DNA of 29,218 nt from a virus, in the IMG/VR virus record IMGVR_UViG_3300045962_000016, positions 1 through 29,218 of that record; one strand, written 5' to 3'. This document shows, one piece after another, positions 17,395 through 25,747 of this stretch (positions within the stretch are counted from its first letter, which is position 1; the number at the start of each line of letters is the position of its first letter). The position numbers and the translations under genes are program-made. Under the pieces are notes generated by a model that was not told the origin of the DNA, made no database searches, and saw nothing but the letters and a program-made list of their open reading frames with translations.

Positions 17395-19113
17395 TTATTG
17401 ACAACTGTCACACTCCAATATATTTCTTGAAAACGCTTGAGCCGAATTCTGTGAGAATTGATAATAAAGTGTCTTGACACCTTCTTCATGAGCATATAGA
17501 TATAATTGATTAATATCTTTAGCCGGAATAGAAGGATGAATCATAATATTCAAACTTTGAGCTTGGTCAATATATTTTTGTCGTTGAGCAGCTTGTAATA
17601 TAATTTCCTTAGGCGTAATCTCTAAGAATGTTTTAAAAACGTTTTTAGTTGGAAAGTCTAAATGTTGAACTGACCCATCTTTCTTTAGTATACCTTCCCA
17701 AACCTCAGGTGTATTAATACCATATTTTTCAAGTTCGGAAGTTAAGTAAGGATTCTTATAAACTGTTTTAATCTTAGCTAAATCCTTTACAAAGTAATTT
17801 GATTTGATTGGTTCAATACCCATACTTACCTGACCTAATATAAAAGAACTTGACTTAGTAGGTGCTATAGCCACTAAAGTTGTGTTAGCAAAACCGTCTC
17901 TAATTGATTTATATTTTTCATTATCTCTTTGATGTAACTCTTGAGAAGCCTTGTCAGTTCTTTCTTTAAGAATTTTAAAGATATGGTTATTATAATATTT
18001 AGATTCAAGTGATTCAAATTCTAATAATTTAGACTGTAAAAGAGAATGGTACCCTAACACACCAACCCCAATCGCTCTATGGTCTTTAGCAAATCTCCAA
18101 GCTCTCTTCATTCCCGGCATATTATAGGACTTAAAAATAAACTCATCTAAAACCGCATTTAAGAATTGAGTGTATACCTCGATAGCGTCAGTATTTTCTA
18201 TCTCATCCCAATGTAGTAGATTAATAGAACCAATACAACAAACAAATGAATTAAAACTATCTGTAGGTAGTTGAATTTCAGAACACAAGTTAGACGCAGT
18301 AATTTCTAACCCCATATCTTTATATGGTGAGTTATTATTAGTATTATCCTTAAACATCAAATACGGGAAACCAAACTCACTTCTTCTTTGAATCACTTTA
18401 GCCCAAATCTTACGTTTACTAGAATCCCCTTGTTTCATTTCGGACATCCACTCATCTGTAATAGTAACACCGAATTGTAAATTTTGTATCGGATTCCCTT
18501 CAGTACCAATATCTAAGAATTCTGATATATCCTCATGCTCAATAGGTAACCAAACCGCACATGCCCCTCTACGAGCTTCTGATTGTTTACACACATCAAT
18601 AGCGGTATCATATAATCTAGCATAATGAACCGGTCCATCAGCTTTACCACCTGTAGATATTACACTACCTCTTGACCTAATATTACCCAAATAAGCGGAA
18701 GTACCCCCACCATATTTTGACATCATACCGATTTCTCTACCCGCATTTAATATACTATCTAATGAGTCATCAACATTAGAACCGTAACAACTAATAGGTA
18801 ACCCTTTTTCTTTACCAAAGTTTATCCAAACAGGTGTAGATAAAGTATAAAACCCTCTAGACATGTAGTCTTCAAATTTTTTACCCCAACCTTCAATTTT
18901 GAGACTTTCCTCAGCTTTATTAGCTATATCCTTTATTCTTTGTTCCGGTGTTTCGGAAATATATCCTCGAGATAAAAATTTTCTCGATTCATCATTTAAC
19001 CAATAATACTTTTCATAATTAGAGGTTGTAATTTCGTTAACTTCTGAATTTAAGTTGTCGTTAACTTTGATTTCTTCTATCTCTTCAATAGAGTATCCGT
19101 TATTCATATCCAT
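17395..19113 (-). CDS. nrdA: Class I ribonucleotide reductase large subunit (NrdA)
   Basis: This enzyme reduces ribonucleoside diphosphates to deoxyribonucleotides with NrdB, supplying dNTPs for phage replication. Active-site features are visible: Cys109 in PISCYGS, the radical cysteine and its helpers in ASNLCSEI (Asn275, Cys277, Glu279), a partner cysteine at 292 or 293 in VCCIGSINL, the radical-transfer tyrosine pair Tyr550/Tyr551 in KTLYYQF, and a C-terminal redox pair Cys568/Cys571 in CDSC. At 572 residues it is far shorter than T4 or Escherichia coli NrdA (about 755-760). The N-terminal ATP-cone domain appears absent, so dATP feedback on overall activity is probably lost. It starts 27 bases after nrdB ends. 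Two ATGs lie at the start (MDM); the upstream one is used here. Strong assignment. Confidence 0.95.
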   Translation of the reverse strand: MDMNNGYSIEEIEEIKVNDNLNSEVNEITTSNYEKYYWLNDESRKFLSRGYISETPEQRIKDIANKAEESLKIEGWGKKFEDYMSRGFYTLSTPVWINFGKEKGLPISCYGSNVDDSLDSILNAGREIGMMSKYGGGTSAYLGNIRSRGSVISTGGKADGPVHYARLYDTAIDVCKQSEARRGACAVWLPIEHEDISEFLDIGTEGNPIQNLQFGVTITDEWMSEMKQGDSSKRKIWAKVIQRRSEFGFPYLMFKDNTNNNSPYKDMGLEITASNLCSEIQLPTDSFNSFVCCIGSINLLHWDEIENTDAIEVYTQFLNAVLDEFIFKSYNMPGMKRAWRFAKDHRAIGVGVLGYHSLLQSKLLEFESLESKYYNNHIFKILKERTDKASQELHQRDNEKYKSIRDGFANTTLVAIAPTKSSSFILGQVSMGIEPIKSNYFVKDLAKIKTVYKNPYLTSELEKYGINTPEVWEGILKKDGSVQHLDFPTKNVFKTFLEITPKEIILQAAQRQKYIDQAQSLNIMIHPSIPAKDINQLYLYAHEEGVKTLYYQFSQNSAQAFSRNILECDSCQ

Positions 19114-19140
19114 ATTTTATATTTTTGTTTTGTTTTTTGT

Positions 19141-20124
19141 TTAAAATAAGTCGTCTTCAGTAATCGCTTTTTGTTTTTTAGAATAATCTATTTGTTTCTT
19201 GTAAAAGAAATCCCCTTCTTTTGTTGAGGTTATTTCAACTTCGAACCATAATGTTTTTTCTAACTGATTAATATCAATGTCAAAAACATCATCCATTCCT
19301 ATCTTATTTAAAGAATTGTTAAATCTATTCATAATAAAATGTTTAATAGTTTCTTTTGGTAGAAAACTCAATTCACCACTTTCAAAAATCCAATCTAATA
19401 TTTTACATTCCGCATTAAAAGCCTTTTTACAAGCTGAATTAATTAAGTTTTCAAAATCTTCATCAAACCACTCAGGATTTTCACTCTTAATAATATTAAT
19501 CAGTTCAACACCAAAATTACCGTGGATATCTTCTTCTTTTGAAGTCGCTTCAACAACATTTGAAATTCCTTTAAAAACATTTAACTCCTTATTAAAAGAC
19601 ATCATAATTAAAAATTGTGAAAATAGAGAAACGTGTTCTATAAATAACGAAAATAACAATACCGATTTAGTATACATTTTATTATCTCGACTTCTTGTTC
19701 CGTCTAAATACTTAGTCAAATATTTAATTCTATCTTTAATAGCCGGAATTTCCACAACATTTTTAAATTCATCTTCTAATCCAAGAATTCTTATTAATCT
19801 AGCATAAGCGTCTTTATGTCTAACTTCAGATTCGGCAAATGTCATACCGACATCCCCAATCTCCGTGATAGGCATTCTTTTATATAAGTCTGCCCAAAAT
19901 GTTTTAACACTCACCTCAATTTGAGCGATAGACAACATAGTTCGTTTTATAACTTGTCTTTCGTTATCACCAATTACAACTTTAAAGTCGTTAATGTCAG
20001 TAGTAAAATTATACTCTGTATCAATCCAATAAGAGTGTCTAATAGCATCCTTATACTTCAGTAGTGAAGGATAATCGTAAGGTAATATATTTACTCTTTT
20101 GTTAAAAATACTTTGTTTTTCCAT
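19141..20124 (-). CDS. nrdB: Class I ribonucleotide reductase small subunit (NrdB)
   Basis: NrdB carries the metal-radical cofactor that starts catalysis in NrdA. Ligands are visible: Glu70 in QIEVSVKTFW (a Glu where E. coli has Asp84), Glu100 and His103 with the radical tyrosine Tyr107 in ESEVRHKDAY (E. coli E115, H118 and Y122), Glu163 in FIEHVSLF, and Glu198 with His201 in EEDIHG. The C-terminus ends in EDDLF, the tail expected to dock into NrdA. At 327 residues it is a compact form compared with T4 NrdB (388). The start follows an A-rich leader with no Shine-Dalgarno sequence, in an 89-base gap behind the helicase gene. Nrd order is B then A. Strong assignment. Confidence 0.95.
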   Translation of the reverse strand: MEKQSIFNKRVNILPYDYPSLLKYKDAIRHSYWIDTEYNFTTDINDFKVVIGDNERQVIKRTMLSIAQIEVSVKTFWADLYKRMPITEIGDVGMTFAESEVRHKDAYARLIRILGLEDEFKNVVEIPAIKDRIKYLTKYLDGTRSRDNKMYTKSVLLFSLFIEHVSLFSQFLIMMSFNKELNVFKGISNVVEATSKEEDIHGNFGVELINIIKSENPEWFDEDFENLINSACKKAFNAECKILDWIFESGELSFLPKETIKHFIMNRFNNSLNKIGMDDVFDIDINQLEKTLWFEVEITSTKEGDFFYKKQIDYSKKQKAITEDDLF

Positions 20125-20213
20125 ATGTTTTTTTTTCTTTGTTATATAACTATTTTAAAATAATAATTAGTTTTGTTAAATTTTTGTTTAATGTATTGAA
20201 CAATAAGATTAAA

Positions 20214-21596
20214 TTATTGTGAACTTTTTTGTTTTAACTTTTTCTTCTCCAATAACTCTTTTACTCTTTGTCTGTTTTTTTCCTCTTTGTTATCTTCAAG
20301 ACCTAAAAAAGTTACCGAACTTTCGGTGTCAATCTCTAACATACCATTATCGAACTTACAATTTTCGAAAACGATACCGTCATCACCAATTCTTGATTTA
20401 GTTATCGCTATAGTTGCTAATTTCATTTCTTTTTGTTGTAATGATTTAGCGACCGATATAATAACATGACCAACTTGAGCCTTTTTTATAGAACCACCCA
20501 TTTGGTCAGTAGTTACAACATCTGAGGATATAGAACTTCTATTACCTTGGGTTGCCGTCCACCCAACAATATCTAATTCGTGACACATAGCCTCAAACGC
20601 CCTCATTACAGAACCTTCAGATTTCCACTCATCACCTAAATTTCTCTCAGGTACAACACAGTCAATGTAATCTAATAGAATCACATCAATGTTAACACCA
20701 TCAGCAATCATTTTTCTAACTTGATTCTTAATCTGACCCATAGTAACAGTATCTGACGGAAGTTTTTTTAGAATTAACTTATTTTCCATAGTATCTCTCA
20801 CCTCTTGAACTTTAACCATAACCTCTCCCTTTCTTTCAGATAAATCGTCAGGATGAATTTTTGTCCAAAGAGTTATATGTTTTCTTTGAATTATTTTTGG
20901 GTTGTCCTCGAAAAAAACTTGTAAAACGTTTTTACCTATGTTAAAAGCATGATTAGCTATTTTAGTCAATAGTGTAGATTTACCTACTCCGGTTGGGGCT
21001 AAAACAACACCTATCTCACCTTTAGCCAAACCTCCCTTTAAAAGTCTATCTATACCCGGTATACCCATAGGTACCGGATGTCTGTAATCCTCGTTTAAAA
21101 CCTCATCTAAATTGTAGAAAACGTCTGACATATTGTCTTCTCGTTCCCCAACCTGTAAAGCTTCTCTAACTAACCTTTCTAACGTATCATAATTTTCAAA
21201 TTCACCGTCATCAATTATCTTTTGAGCCGTATGCATAACCTTCTGTAATTCTTGTTGTTTACAAAATTTCATAGCTTTCTCTTGAACGAACTCAGCACCC
21301 TCAATACTAACATCTTTTATTTTAGTTAAAGTATCAATTATGATTTTACTCGCCATTTCCTGCTGAATCTCCGACTTTGTTAATTGTTTTAAAGTCTCAA
21401 AATTTGGTGTATGCTCATATTTCAAATAATACTCTTTAATCATCTGTGTGATGATTTTAAAATATTTATTATCAAAATAATCTGTTTCGATTACATCTAT
21501 AATAGACCTAGAAAAATCTTTATCAACTATGATTTGATTTAGTAATTGTTGTTGGAAAGTGGTCCCAAGATAATCGAATTTTTTTGTTATAGACAT
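20214..21596 (-). CDS. Replicative DNA helicase, DnaB/gp41 family
   Basis: This hexameric 5'-3' helicase unwinds DNA at the fork. The P-loop LAPTGVGKST is at residues 199-208 and the Walker B strand DVILLDY at 304-310, with the RecA-fold core about 175-430. The N-terminal 150 residues are helical, as expected for the DnaB N-terminal and linker helix region. Length 460 is close to T4 gp41 (475). It starts behind a 158-residue unknown gene and precedes nrdB, within a replication block that includes SSB, UvsX and RNase H. No primase gene is visible in the window. Other RecA-fold ATPases are the only real alternative, and the neighbourhood argues for the replicative enzyme. Confidence 0.9.
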   Translation of the reverse strand: MSITKKFDYLGTTFQQQLLNQIIVDKDFSRSIIDVIETDYFDNKYFKIITQMIKEYYLKYEHTPNFETLKQLTKSEIQQEMASKIIIDTLTKIKDVSIEGAEFVQEKAMKFCKQQELQKVMHTAQKIIDDGEFENYDTLERLVREALQVGEREDNMSDVFYNLDEVLNEDYRHPVPMGIPGIDRLLKGGLAKGEIGVVLAPTGVGKSTLLTKIANHAFNIGKNVLQVFFEDNPKIIQRKHITLWTKIHPDDLSERKGEVMVKVQEVRDTMENKLILKKLPSDTVTMGQIKNQVRKMIADGVNIDVILLDYIDCVVPERNLGDEWKSEGSVMRAFEAMCHELDIVGWTATQGNRSSISSDVVTTDQMGGSIKKAQVGHVIISVAKSLQQKEMKLATIAITKSRIGDDGIVFENCKFDNGMLEIDTESSVTFLGLEDNKEEKNRQRVKELLEKKKLKQKSSQ

Positions 21597-21624
21597 ATAA
21601 TTTTATTTGTAGTAAAAATAAATA

Positions 21625-22101
21625 TTAGTTACTTAGATTAACGTTCAGATATTTGTAATTTAATTCTTCAGATGAAAATATGTCAGTCAAATCGTAAAGT
21701 AGAGATTTTAGGTGAGGACGGACATCTACGGTATATCTTATTTTAGGTGGGTATAGTTTTGCATCTAAAATTCTATGACACATTGTCACCCCATCTTTTT
21801 TAAGATAAATGTTTATATGTTCAGGACCCTCAGTATTTGAAGTTTCCAAAATATTTGGATTGTTCATTATTTGGTACATGTTTTCACACATGTAATCCAT
21901 TGATTTAACTTTTAAATCATTACTTAAAACACTTGCGAAATCTTTTAAATACTCATATAACTCATAAGAATTTTTCGCCTTTTTGTTATAGTCTCTCACA
22001 TTAAAAAAACGTTGTACAATAAAGTTGTCGTTAACCGTCATTAGAAACTCTAACTTAGTTGAATCTTGGTTTTTACCATTAATTAAATCTTCACTTTTCA
22101 T
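21625..22101 (-). CDS. Hypothetical protein (158 aa) in replication block
   Basis: I do not recognise it. The 158-residue protein is mixed charge, with no membrane helix, signal peptide or obvious catalytic motif, and a helical-looking first half (NSYELYEYLKDFASVLSND) followed by beta-like sequence (HINIYLKKDGVTM) and a helical end. It sits one base after the end of a membrane-protein gene and 28 bases ahead of the helicase gene. That place makes a helicase-associated or regulatory role possible, but nothing in the sequence shows it. Confidence 0.55.
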   Translation of the reverse strand: MKSEDLINGKNQDSTKLEFLMTVNDNFIVQRFFNVRDYNKKAKNSYELYEYLKDFASVLSNDLKVKSMDYMCENMYQIMNNPNILETSNTEGPEHINIYLKKDGVTMCHRILDAKLYPPKIRYTVDVRPHLKSLLYDLTDIFSSEELNYKYLNVNLSN

Positions 22102-22102
22102 A

Positions 22103-22504
22103 TTATTTTGTTTGTTGTTTTACAATTTTAAAATTACCACATACAGTAATCTCTCTTTTCTTTTTGTTTCTATTAAATTTTACACATTGACCGTCAATTT
22201 TATAATCGTTAGTATTATACTCTTCACCGAACGAATCAGTCACCAAATATAAACCTTTTTCTTCAGATAACATAATTTTAGTACCAATTATTAATGTTAA
22301 CACTACTACTATAATTATAACAATCTTCTTCATATTTTTCTTAAACCATTTTTTTATTTTTTGATTTACACCACTAATTATATTACTTACAAGACCACCC
22401 ATATCAACACCACTTGATTTACCACCCATCATTTGTTTTTGCATGTCTTTAAGAATTTTAGGGTTCATATTACCCAACATCTTCATTTGTTTTTCAATAT
22501 CCAT
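22103..22504 (-). CDS. Small single-pass membrane protein (133 aa)
   Basis: The 133-residue protein has one clear transmembrane helix at about residues 61-79 (IVIIIVVVLTLIIG core). It is preceded by a run of lysines (50-60), which by the positive-inside rule puts the N-terminus in the cytoplasm. The first 30 residues are Met-rich and amphipathic (MNPKILKDMQKQMMGG), and the C-terminal part outside the membrane has two cysteines (107 and 122) that could form a disulfide. Neighbours are RNase H upstream (4 bases away) and a 158-residue unknown. Function is unknown; membrane tethering of the replication machinery or exclusion of other phages are guesses. Confidence 0.6.
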   Translation of the reverse strand: MDIEKQMKMLGNMNPKILKDMQKQMMGGKSSGVDMGGLVSNIISGVNQKIKKWFKKNMKKIVIIIVVVLTLIIGTKIMLSEEKGLYLVTDSFGEEYNTNDYKIDGQCVKFNRNKKKREITVCGNFKIVKQQTK

Positions 22505-22508
22505 ATTG

Positions 22509-23522
22509 TTACTTATTTTTTTTATAATTTCTTTTTTCTTTTCGAGTTAACTTTAAAAATGGAGTTAAAAAATAAACCCATTTATCATCACCTTTAGGGA
22601 GGTATTTAAATATCCCATCCTCCATCATCATTTTTATTAGGTTACGATGTCCTCGACCTTCAGGGTCTAAAGTTTCGGAGTAATAAAGTTCAACTAACTC
22701 TTTTCCCTCGTCAGTTATTAATGGTTTGGACAAATCTACTATTTTTTCATTAATAACAAAAAATTCATCACCATAAATCCCTGATTTTGTTTTACCGGTT
22801 AATAGGTTTTTTATTGCCGCCCCACCTTCATTGTTTTCAAATAACTTTTCCGCCTTTGTTAAAATATCGGAAACTGAAAGCGTATTATCAAGTATCTCAG
22901 GGAAAAACTTAACTAAAGTTTTCTCACCAAAATAATAGATACCGTCAATGTTATCTGATTTATCACCCGATAAAACTTTAAGAGTCTTAATATTAGAGTG
23001 CGGGAATTCAAAATCTTTACCCTTAACTTTATCTCCGTTATGATAGAATTGTTTTGTATTTGGGGAATATAGAGATACTGTCTCACCGATTAGTTGGGTA
23101 AGGTCTTTATCACCTGAAAAAATTGTTTTGTGTTCGTTTTCCGATATCTGACAGTAGTAAGCAATTAAATCATCGGCCTCGTTATTATCAACATCAATTT
23201 GTCTAATAAACATCTCCTCTAAATAAAGTTTAACCCTTTCCTTTTGTTCAGAGAATGATTGTTCTTTATATTCGTTGGAGTCAGAATGTTCCTTTCTATT
23301 TTCCTTATACTGAGGGTATATCAGTTTTCTTGCATTAGAACTACCTTCTCCGTCCCAAAAAACCACAACCTTATCGTAATTGTGGTTTTCAATGAAACGT
23401 CTAGTAGTATTCAAGAAATGCCATATCCCACCAATATGTTTACCTTTATGGTAGTAGTCTTTGACTCCGTGGAAACCTATCTTCAGTAAGTTATTACCGT
23501 CGACTAATAATGTTTTAATCAC
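22509..23522 (-). CDS. RNase H / 5'-3' exonuclease (FEN family)
   Basis: This PIN/FEN-like nuclease removes RNA primers and flap ends, as T4 RNase H does. Metal-binding acidic residues appear in order: Asp8 in LLVDGNN, Asp57 in VFWDGEGS, Glu115, Asp117 and Asp118 in NNEADDLI, Asp138 and Asp140 in SGDKDLT, and Asp187 and Asp190 in LSGDKSDNIDG. A helix-hairpin-helix-like stretch follows (IDGIYYFGEKTLVKFF). Length 337 compares with 305 for T4. The start is GTG: an ATG two bases upstream is out of frame, the TGA upstream in frame is close, and the GTG places Asp8 correctly. A GAAA-loop hairpin precedes it. The family is clear; RNase H versus broader flap nuclease is inferred from context. Confidence 0.88.
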   Translation of the reverse strand: MIKTLLVDGNNLLKIGFHGVKDYYHKGKHIGGIWHFLNTTRRFIENHNYDKVVVFWDGEGSSNARKLIYPQYKENRKEHSDSNEYKEQSFSEQKERVKLYLEEMFIRQIDVDNNEADDLIAYYCQISENEHKTIFSGDKDLTQLIGETVSLYSPNTKQFYHNGDKVKGKDFEFPHSNIKTLKVLSGDKSDNIDGIYYFGEKTLVKFFPEILDNTLSVSDILTKAEKLFENNEGGAAIKNLLTGKTKSGIYGDEFFVINEKIVDLSKPLITDEGKELVELYYSETLDPEGRGHRNLIKMMMEDGIFKYLPKGDDKWVYFLTPFLKLTRKEKRNYKKNK

Positions 23523-23537
23523 ATTTTTTTTTGTTGT

Positions 23538-23551
23538 GGTGATTTCTCACC
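23538..23551 (-). promoter_or_regulatory. GAAA-tetraloop hairpin in the leader of the RNase H gene
   Basis: On the minus strand GGTGAGAAATCACC folds into a 5-bp stem with a GAAA loop. It sits 19 bases after the uvsX stop and 16 bases before the GTG start of the RNase H gene, followed by an A-run (ACAACAAAAAAAAAT). No T-run follows, so it is not a classical terminator. It could stabilise the mRNA or tune translation; the role is inferred. Confidence 0.35.
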
Positions 23552-23569
23552 GGTTTGTACTCTAAAAAT

Positions 23570-24574
23570 TTACTCTCCTCTTTCTTCTTTTAAATCAAAA
23601 TCACCTTCAGAACCAATTATTTTGTTCCAATATTCAGCGTTAGCCTCTTTATATTTTTCTATTGATTTTTTTTCTTCCGTACTATCTTTACCAGGTAAAA
23701 ACCCATGAGGTGTAACTAAAATTTTACCGTCTTCATAACCTAACCCATTGATGTGATTTTTCATAACAGAAATTTTAGTTCTAGATGCGAATCTAATTTT
23801 TCTCTTATCTTTTACTGCAGATATTTTAGTAGTACCCGCATCTTTTTGATTACCAAATAGGAAAACTAAAGATGAATTTAACCAAATGGCTTCACCACCT
23901 TTACTCTTTATCTTAGGTTGACCAAATGGGTTGTCAGGAAGTTGTACCCAAGGTTGGTTAACAATAATTAAAGTATTTTCATATTTTGAATCAGCTCTCC
24001 TACTACCTGATATTCTCTGATTAATCCCCATACCTATTTTATCTGACAATGCTGACGCCGTATGCATTTTACCACCTTTACCATCAAAAGTCATTTTACA
24101 AGGTACCGAACCAACAGAATCCCACATTATACAAAGACTATAATCTAATTCACCTTTTTGTTGAGCATCTAATAGTTGATTTATATAATCGGTAATTTGT
24201 TCCAAATATTCAAAATCGTTATTAAATAAAAAGAACCCATCCCAATCTAATTCACCTGTTTCTTCATCAACCACTTCTTCACATTCAAAACCCATTAATC
24301 TAGCATGTTCAAAAGACCATTTTTGTTCCGTAATAATAAAAACGGGTAACACACCTTTTTTCTGAGCATCAACTGCAGTTTTTACTAAAGCAGTAGTTTT
24401 ACCTGTATCAGAATGACCTAAAAACATATTTAAATGACCAATAGCCGGTCCCGGAACTCCTGCAGCATCTAAAAATGATTCACCAACATCAAAAAACCTC
24501 TGTGGTTTATATTTTGCTGAAGTTGAAAATTTCTGTTTAAGACTTTTAAAATCAGTTTTTTTCTTTATCGCCAT
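23570..24574 (-). CDS. uvsX: UvsX/RecA-like recombinase
   Basis: UvsX pairs single strands with homologous duplexes and starts recombination-dependent replication in T4-type phages. The P-loop is GHSDTGKT at residues 53-60, a likely catalytic Glu83 lies in ITEQKWS, and the Walker B strand is SLCIMWDSVG, with Asp152. A RecA-type Asn-Gln (VNQPW, Gln207) and a glycine-rich segment KSKGGEAIWLNSS (223-235) follow as in RecA. At 334 residues it is shorter than T4 UvsX (391). The start overlaps the end of the 72-residue gene by 10 bases. Strong fold call. UvsX rather than a bacterial-type RecA is inferred from the surrounding T4-like replication genes. Confidence 0.88.
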   Translation of the reverse strand: MAIKKKTDFKSLKQKFSTSAKYKPQRFFDVGESFLDAAGVPGPAIGHLNMFLGHSDTGKTTALVKTAVDAQKKGVLPVFIITEQKWSFEHARLMGFECEEVVDEETGELDWDGFFLFNNDFEYLEQITDYINQLLDAQQKGELDYSLCIMWDSVGSVPCKMTFDGKGGKMHTASALSDKIGMGINQRISGSRRADSKYENTLIIVNQPWVQLPDNPFGQPKIKSKGGEAIWLNSSLVFLFGNQKDAGTTKISAVKDKRKIRFASRTKISVMKNHINGLGYEDGKILVTPHGFLPGKDSTEEKKSIEKYKEANAEYWNKIIGSEGDFDLKEERGE

Positions 24575-24783
24575 ATTTTTTTACTTTCTTTTAAGGTTTG
24601 TAACTTATCTTTTGATTCACCTAATGATTTAATCGCATTGTCAATTTCATCTATGATTTGAGGGTGTTCCCCAACTCCAACAGGGTTATTATAATATAAA
24701 TCTAATTTAAATTGAGACTCAGCAATTTCAGACTCATATTTTAATTTTAAAGACTCGTATATTCTTTCTTGTATTGTACTCAT
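24565..24783 (-). CDS. Small helical protein (72 aa), unknown
   Basis: A 72-residue, highly charged protein with mostly helical propensity; heptad-like residues near the ends suggest a short coiled coil. No known motif. It lies between the SSB terminator and uvsX, ending inside the first codons of uvsX, so the two are co-translated. An association with recombination is possible by position only. Confidence 0.5.
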   Translation of the reverse strand: MSTIQERIYESLKLKYESEIAESQFKLDLYYNNPVGVGEHPQIIDEIDNAIKSLGESKDKLQTLKESKKIWR

Positions 24784-24807
24784 TTTTAATTTTTATTTGA
24801 TATTAAA

Positions 24808-24836
24808 ATAACCTCCCACATAGAATGGGAGGTTAT
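24808..24836 (-). terminator. Hairpin terminator after the SSB gene
   Basis: ATAACCTCCCA and TGGGAGGTTAT form a perfect 11-bp stem with a 7-base loop, between the SSB stop (24856) and the 72-residue gene (24783). On the minus strand the stem is followed by TTTAATATC, a short weak T-run, so termination may be partial, letting SSB be made in excess over the downstream genes. Confidence 0.72.
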
Positions 24837-24855
24837 AAATTATTAATCATATTAC

Positions 24856-25716
24856 TTAGAACGGCATGTCATCTGAAGCCTGTTCTTTAGCTTGTGGGTC
24901 CTCTTTCTTAGTGTCCTCTTTAGTTGATTGTCCACCAAATGAATAATCACCTTGACTACTATCACCATATACATACTTACCTGTCACAGTATCCCACTTT
25001 GGAGTTTCACCATTGGCTACCGCCTCTAAATATTCAACAGGTTTTTTAGCGTAAACATCATGTAGTGTTGAGGTATCATTAACCCAAGTATCTCCTGTGT
25101 CTTTATCTTCATGTACCGGAGATGGGTCATCGAACATAACTGTTTGAACCACGGTGTACTGATTTCCGTTATTAGCTTTAGCCTTAGTTAATTCTAAGAT
25201 AATATCTCTTCCTTTTTCAGGGTCAGTAATATCACCTTTAGTTCTAAAGATAGGAATAATCTTATCTAATATACCTTCGTTTTTGTAGTTGTGTTTAAAT
25301 CTCCAAAATTTAACACCGTCAGCTTCATTATCTCTATCGATAACTTTAACAATGTAAAATTTACGTGAACGATATTGTGAAGCCAATTGTCTATCAGAAT
25401 CTTTACCTGTAGATGTAAGAGCTTCATATACCTCAGTTAATGGTGAACGTTCATTGTCGTTCGCTCCTGGGTCATATAGTTTAACCCATTTACCATCTAC
25501 TTGCATTTCATGGTACCACACCTCTTTAAAGGGTGAGGAACCATCCAATGTGGGTAGGATTCTAAGTCTTCTTTGACCTTGTTTTTCATCTTTTGGTAGG
25601 ATAGCTGCGAAATACTTTTTCAGTCTTTCTTCACTAGTCATTTTGTTTGAGGAATTCCCCGAGTTCTGTGCTTTCTCATATTGATTTAAGATAGCATCTA
25701 ATGCGTTGTTTGACAT
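24856..25716 (-). CDS. Single-stranded DNA-binding protein, gp32-like
   Basis: This 286-residue protein matches T4 gp32 (301) in size, place and plan. Residues 24-40 (KMTSEERLKKYFAAILP) and RRLRILPTLDGSSPF lead into an OB-like core with aromatic and basic residues typical of DNA binding (YHEMQVDGKWVKLYDPG). The zinc-binding Cys/His set of T4 gp32 is absent: I see no cysteine in the protein. The C-terminus is acidic and ends in DDMPF, like the DDDIPF tail of bacterial SSB. It is the first gene behind a strong terminator and a host-type promoter, and is followed by its own terminator, so it should be made separately and abundantly. gp32 identity is inferred from sequence plus replication context. 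Confidence 0.8.
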   Translation of the reverse strand: MSNNALDAILNQYEKAQNSGNSSNKMTSEERLKKYFAAILPKDEKQGQRRLRILPTLDGSSPFKEVWYHEMQVDGKWVKLYDPGANDNERSPLTEVYEALTSTGKDSDRQLASQYRSRKFYIVKVIDRDNEADGVKFWRFKHNYKNEGILDKIIPIFRTKGDITDPEKGRDIILELTKAKANNGNQYTVVQTVMFDDPSPVHEDKDTGDTWVNDTSTLHDVYAKKPVEYLEAVANGETPKWDTVTGKYVYGDSSQGDYSFGGQSTKEDTKKEDPQAKEQASDDMPF

Positions 25717-25747
25717 AATTTTATATTTTTTTTAATGATTAATACTT

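Noticed and set aside
19277-19807. 176-codon open frame on the plus strand inside nrdB
   Set aside because: It lies opposite a well-supported enzyme gene, has no leader, and its composition is that of an antisense shadow of AT-rich codons.
20125-20213. Promoter for nrdB in the 89-base gap
   Set aside because: No TAnnTTTG box or copy of the 12-base motif was found; only an A-rich leader is present.
20200-20220. Hairpin ACAATAA-loop-TTATTGT overlapping the helicase stop, as a terminator
   Set aside because: The stem is 7 bp and almost all A and T, no T-run follows on the minus strand, and nrdB directly continues the block.
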